Positions 59,115 to 64,000 of a DNA stretch of 64,000 nt are shown piece after piece (the stretch's first letter is position 1; each line of letters opens with the position of its first letter). The position numbers were made by a program, and so were the translations under genes. The notes beneath the pieces were generated by a model that did not search any database, was not told where the DNA came from, and saw only the letters and a program-made list of their open reading frames with translations. The DNA is from Setaria digitata (lineage: Eukaryota > Nematoda > Chromadorea > Rhabditida > Setariidae), in the NCBI GenBank assembly GCA_003640385.1, contig RCAB01000048.1, positions 124,001-188,000 of the forward strand. Reading direction: 5' to 3'.

Positions 59115-59853
59115 GTTTTGCTGTCATAAACGTAAGTCCTGCTCCACTCCCAACACAGAATTAAAATTTAAACCTGATATTCTGGACATTGTGTTTCTTC
59201 CTAACTACGTATACTTATTTCGAAGAGGGAAAGGGAACCTGAAAAAAGCTAGACCTCTATATTTTATAGAAGAGGATGACATAACCGAACATTTTCAGTG
59301 CATATAATACATAAAGAGATATGTCCCCTTCACTATCCTGTGCATACATATTTAGATTTAATCCATTTTATTTATAGGTAGATACATATGGTGATAAAAA
59401 ATACAACTTGGAAAGTATGAATAAACTATATAAAAAATTCCCAGCATATGAAAGGAGACAAAAAGTATGAATATTACCGGTCATTTTGAGCAAAGTTTTG
59501 AGTGTAAGAAGTTGAGTAGGAAAAAAAGTACAACAAAACCATTTAAAACAGACAACATAAGTAAAGGCAATGTTGGAGAACACCAGGCCAATAACACAAA
59601 AAGCAACGAAAAACTAAGAAGGGCTATACAACTCTGGGGAGGGGGGACTACTCTGCGTTTGAGCTTTTTACTCAGTTATGTGCCACTTAATTCGCAGTTA
59701 CCTTAATGTTGTGAGCAACAGAACTTAAATGTTGGAAAGTTTCACAGCTTGTAAAATGTGATGAAATTTCTGGTGTTCTCAATGGGCAATGAAGGCCTCA
59801 TCGGAAAAAAATGAATCTCTTAATGCAGAAAGAAAATTTCACAAAAATACTGG
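59115..59853. other. Spacer between the unrecognised gene and FNIP
   Basis: No coding exon is supported. It holds the FNIP 3' UTR; a minus-strand AATAAA (TTTATT at 59367-59372) lies about 480 bases after the FNIP stop. It also holds the promoter side of the unrecognised minus-strand gene. Confidence 0.45.
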
Positions 59854-62800
59854 TCATATGATAGCTTGTAAAACAGAAGGATGGTAAACAGCAGCAACAT
59901 TAACAATGAGACGCAAATCTGAATAATCACAGCCAATAACACTTACAACACGTTCTGCCGTAACTGTAGCCGGTGTAACCTGTGTTCTGCTCTTGCTGTT
60001 ACCTGTGGTTCCTCCCAGCAGTTCTACCAATGACAATGATCGCGTCAGAATACCGCTTAAACAGTCTTCAATAAAGGATAACAAAAATGTTGGCGCTGCT
60101 CCAAGTCGATACAAGTCACCGAACTGTTCCAGCATTGTCACTACTGCATCACATGGTGCTGTCATTTGACTTTCACCAACACTTGTATCATCTCCAGATA
60201 TCATCTAGATTCATAATTTTAATTTCAACAGTGTCAGTTTAAGTTACCTGAACTGAAATTAAAATCAGAAGACTTCGGCTGTAAAGTTGGCTATCCTTTA
60301 TTATAAAATCTCATGAAATAAAGTATAAAACCTTCACGGTATAATTTGTGGCATCAGCAAGTACTACAACAGTTGGACTAAATGGCGCTGAATCAGAAGC
60401 AGTTGATGAAGAAGATGACTCTGGAAAAGATGCACTGATCAATTCCGATTCGCCATTTTTAATATGACACATCACTGAGCAATACGTCTAAAAAAGTTGT
60501 GTAAAATCACTAGTACTGTATTCAACAATTTTAATTTGGCATTTATCACTTTTGAACAGCTATCCATCCAGTGGATAACTTTTCTCTAGCCTGCAACGGT
60601 TTTTCCAAACCAACACGTCTTCATCAGATAGCGCTAACACAGTGGATAAAACATTCAAGGACAACAATGAAATAAAGCTTGCAGTGCTCGTCTGTGAGTG
60701 GGTATGATATATTTTTTCGTAAATATAAAGAAAAAAAAAAAACAGTACAAACCTCCTTTAAATCAATGGCAGCCAAACGCAATCCACATATAACAAAATG
60801 TGAGCAATAAGAATCACACGGTCCAGCTAACATAGACCAGGCTAAACTCGTATCAGTAGAGTCACCACTGTCACTTATCAGCGGAAAATACCATTCAGAA
60901 CGTTTTGTATTAACGCCTGGTTCTACCGCTTCTCGAAGAACCACAAATTCTGGTTTTTTTTTGTCAGCTTAAAGTGGTATTTCAGTGTCATAAATAAAAA
61001 CAAATTTTTAACAGCATTCATGTAATATTTTTTCCATTTTTCTTATATTCCCAAATAGCCAAAATATCAAATATTCATATTCTAGATAAACTTCACAAAT
61101 TATTTCAATTTCAAGTAGCATACCCTCCTCTTCCAGAGTATATCTTTTGTCAAAATCAAGAGTACCATCTTCGCTGCAACTATAAGGAGAAAAAGACCTC
61201 ATTTTTGGTTGCGAATTCCATTTGTCAGCTGTAAAATTCATAACACGTTTCCAAAAAGCTTTATATAAAAAAAAAGGAAAAAAAAAAGTTTTTTTATAAA
61301 AAAAAAATTATCAAAAACAGTAACTCAAGTTTCATTACTACATTTGTGCTATCAAAGACCTCGATCACCTTTTGATAACGTACTGAAGATTCAAAGCCTA
61401 TCATCCTAATCAGGAACCGCTGCAATATTTACTCCTGATAGACTCAGCATTTAGCAAACAGTTACTACACTAAGTAAAAATTTATGTGCGTTTGTGAGGA
61501 CAATAAAAGTACCTTTGTTTCCATTTGGTTGGATTGCTGAACATCGAACAAAATACGTGAGGACATAGAGCAAATGTGTGATTAATTTCATGTCATTTCC
61601 GATAATAACTGTTCGAGCTAAACGTGTAGCACCACCCACACTACCACTTACTTCCATATACTGTGCTAACTGAGCATTATAGGGATAACGCATACAATCT
61701 GAACTTCCGCTCTACAATTGAAATTTAGAATAGTTGGACAGGCTATCGAACTCTTGGAATAAGTAAATCAAAATTATTGTGTGAGGGTGAGAGAAGCGAT
61801 CTAAAATTGCAAGAGACACAGTTGAAATTTTTACCGTCCCGATCAAAAGTGAGCGATGAAGATCCTCGCAGTCTTCCGGAGGTGCGACACTTGCGACCCA
61901 TGCGAGATGGTTCATTAAAACACAAGATAATAGAGTTGATACAAAGCTGAAATATTTCTTGTTTCTAACGATTTAAACACATCGATAAAAACCTTAAGAG
62001 GACAGAAAATGTTTCCTCTCCTCAGCTGTTGAGGAAAAAACTCACTACCGCGTAGATTTCAAATCATATTCGCATATCAGTGCAGCTAAATTGGTACAAA
62101 AATTGCTAGCTGTTGAAGCATATTCCTTTTCATTCATCAAGCTCAACCAAACTGGAGAGCGAAACCGATATGAATTATACAGCAAACAAACATTATGTAC
62201 TAACTCCAACCAGGCCTGCAAATGATCAAAATATAGAAAGTAAATGTTTTGTGAGAACTTGACTATCTAAAACTTTATATCACTTTCAGAAAGCTTGACA
62301 TAATCAAGCAAAGCGCAGCTTCTTCATAGACGGATGAGGCTTCACATTTTCTGAAGGAGACAAACCTCAAACAACAGATGCAAAAAACGAGTACGAGATA
62401 GTGTTGCTTTCAGAATCTGCGCTTCCAGTTTGATGATTTCAATTTCAATAAGAGGAATATGGCAAAGTAAGAATTGTTTCTCCTCTTCTCTGTAAAAGAT
62501 AATATGCAAAAACATAAAAATTCTGTATTAAGCAATTTTTAAATAAACAAGATAGATTTAATAGAAGTTCCAAAATGATAAACACAAGTTGAGACTTTTT
62601 TTTACTAAGACTAATAAAGATGACGGCACCATGAATTTTCTGCCAAACACTAACATTTAATCTCATCGGACAGGTAGCTCTGTCAGTATTAGTAAAGAAA
62701 TTGTAAAGTTTAACAGCAAAATACTAAGTCAAATGAAATTCTAGATTAAGAGGACATTTAGCAGAAATTTTTTTTCTTTTGAAAAATAGAAGTGCTCGTT

Positions 62801-63978
62801 GAATCCGACCGCCTCAACCCAATTGCTCAGAAAGTCACGAAATGAAAAGAAGCTCACCGAAATAAGACTCCAACTGCAATCTGCTTCGATTCATCGTCTG
62901 TTGTTGAACTACAACTACTTAAACGACTTCGACTACACCAACGACCGGAATTATCTAAAAAACAAATTCAGTTAAATCCGAACTACTGCAATTAAAAGTA
63001 AAGCAGTACAGCATTAGAAAATTTTCATGTCACCGAAAACTTATGTAATTAATTTTGAGTAATACTACAAGACAAATTTTCCATGTCACTTTTCTTTAGG
63101 AAAGTTAATACACAATTTCTAGAGAGCATGATTTCTCTTTTTCAGTGCACAGAAAGGTAATTTTTGTACTGCTAATCCTAATATAATCTGATTTATTAAT
63201 GATTACAAAGTTGGACTACTTATTTTTTGTATTTTCAACTTTAAACCCCACCTCTACTGCATTCTGAATTTATTTCTTTCCAGCTTTTTAGGATTTCTAA
63301 TTGCATATAGAAATTCATAGAGTACAATACAATTCTCTACCAGTGCTTCGTAAGAAAAGTGAGTTTAGGAGCTAACACTTACTTCAAACTAGAAAAGACA
63401 TGAAGTCCTCAGTTCCGTCCCTGGAAGGACAGCTTTTCTTTTCACTACCAAACATCATAAAGCACAGTTTATATAGGCATTACTTCGCAGTTTTCCTCAT
63501 TCGTAAACTACTGCTGGTCTTATATGAAAAACACAAAATGAAAAAAATAATTAAACATCATGAAAAGTTCTAATTATTACAAGTTGAGTTAGACGATGAG
63601 TTACTTCCGGAAATACTCTTCTTGTAACCAACCAAAGTTCTCAGCTGACCTTATACTTTCCAGATTCCATAGACACCCCTCGATAAAAATTTCTTTGCCT
63701 AATTGCAAAGTAGCATTAATAAACTTTATAAAATGAATTACTTTCATCACATAAATTGCCTCGCTGTGCAAGTTGCATACGACGGTGTCGGGAAAGACGA
63801 TTAGGCGAAAATGCTCGACAAGAATCTATACTTCCTTCCTCGGTATCTAATTGTAGAGAAATATTACGCACTCGGGTAAAACCTGCAGTAAATTCACTTA
63901 TGCTATTTTGGAAACAAAATCCAGAAATACCTTTTAGTGAACCAGTTATTGTAGATAAATCTCCCAAAAACAACGTTG
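59854..63978 (-). CDS. fnip: Folliculin-interacting protein (FNIP), C-terminal part
   Basis: Partner of folliculin in lysosomal mTORC1/AMPK signalling. Ten minus-strand exons in phase: 63978-63742, 62954-62858, 62489-62366, 62215-62049, 61946-61835, 61711-61513, 61258-61124, 60949-60753, 60487-60332, 60204-59854 (590 codons plus stop). The 5' end lies beyond the window. Family matches include LGDLSTITGSLKG, PVWLSLMN, MNHLAWVASV, RYPYNAQLAQYMEVSGSVGG and the most diagnostic LTYFVRCSAIQPN. The C-terminal DENN portion has SLAWSMLAGPCDSYCSHFVI, VVVLADATNYTVK, LEQFGDLYRL and IGCDYSDLRLIVNVAAVY. The long disordered mid-region of vertebrate FNIPs is much reduced. The first exon acceptor (TTTGAG, 63979-63980) is weak, so that boundary is provisional. 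Whether it is closer to FNIP1 or FNIP2 cannot be told. Confidence 0.9.
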
Positions 63979-64000
63979 CTCAAATTAGTCCTTTAATATA

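Noticed and set aside
59467..59706. 79-codon plus-strand frame
   Set aside because: Low-complexity, Lys/Asn-rich, no motif, and it lies in the probable 3' UTR of FNIP on the opposite strand.

Overview
This window looks like nuclear DNA of a filarial (clade III) nematode such as Brugia, Onchocerca or a relative. It is AT-rich. Genes are split into many short exons by mostly 60-600 bp introns, which often carry long T runs. Several start codons sit just downstream of a TTTCAG-like acceptor with no usable upstream exon, as expected for spliced-leader trans-splicing. The encoded proteins align with conserved metazoan families. Species and chromosome cannot be settled from sequence alone.

Plus strand, left to right: (1) 497-2830, a MAPKAPK2/3-type kinase (MAK family), 5' end uncertain. 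(2) 4026-10277, a COPII cargo-selection subunit of the Sec24C/D type, 21 exons, about 1097 aa. (3) 12294-22997, a Slit-Robo RhoGAP (F-BAR + RhoGAP, SRGP-1 type), 21 exons, about 982 aa. (4) 23842-24231, an intronless gene for a small mitochondrial oxidoreductase-like (OXLD1) protein. (5) 26434-44636, the dominant gene: the WDFY3/ALFY selective-autophagy scaffold, about 60 exons and 3334 aa, ending in BEACH, WD40 and FYVE domains. (6) 46122-47636, a UBE2D-class ubiquitin-conjugating enzyme (UBC-2/LET-70 type). (7) 48706-51753, a MINDY-1/2 (FAM63) K48-specific deubiquitinase. (8) 52921-56872, ATG7, the E1-like enzyme of autophagy.

Minus strand, right part: 63978-59854 is the C-terminal 590 residues of a folliculin-interacting protein (FNIP), cut by the window end. 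58485-57511 is a small ubiquitin-like-domain protein I cannot name. Just upstream, 59114-58485, are exons of a second unrecognised protein, whose stop codon overlaps the ATG of the ubiquitin-like gene; the two may instead be spliced into one gene.

Functionally the right half is rich in ubiquitin and autophagy genes: an aggrephagy scaffold (WDFY3), an E2, a deubiquitinase, ATG7, a ubiquitin-like protein and FNIP (mTORC1/AMPK-lysosome signalling). There is no evidence of an operon, so co-regulation is only inferred. The exon chains were built by hand, by matching splice sites and reading phase. For Sec24, SRGP, WDFY3, UBC, MINDY and ATG7 the summed exon lengths are multiples of three and each junction keeps frame. 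The most notable sequence oddities are an in-frame 42-bp duplication of an exon end plus splice donor in the E2 gene, two GC-AG introns, a micro-exon carrying the C-terminal prenylation-like box of MINDY, and the overlapping minus-strand pair. I found no mobile element, CRISPR array, rRNA or convincing tRNA.
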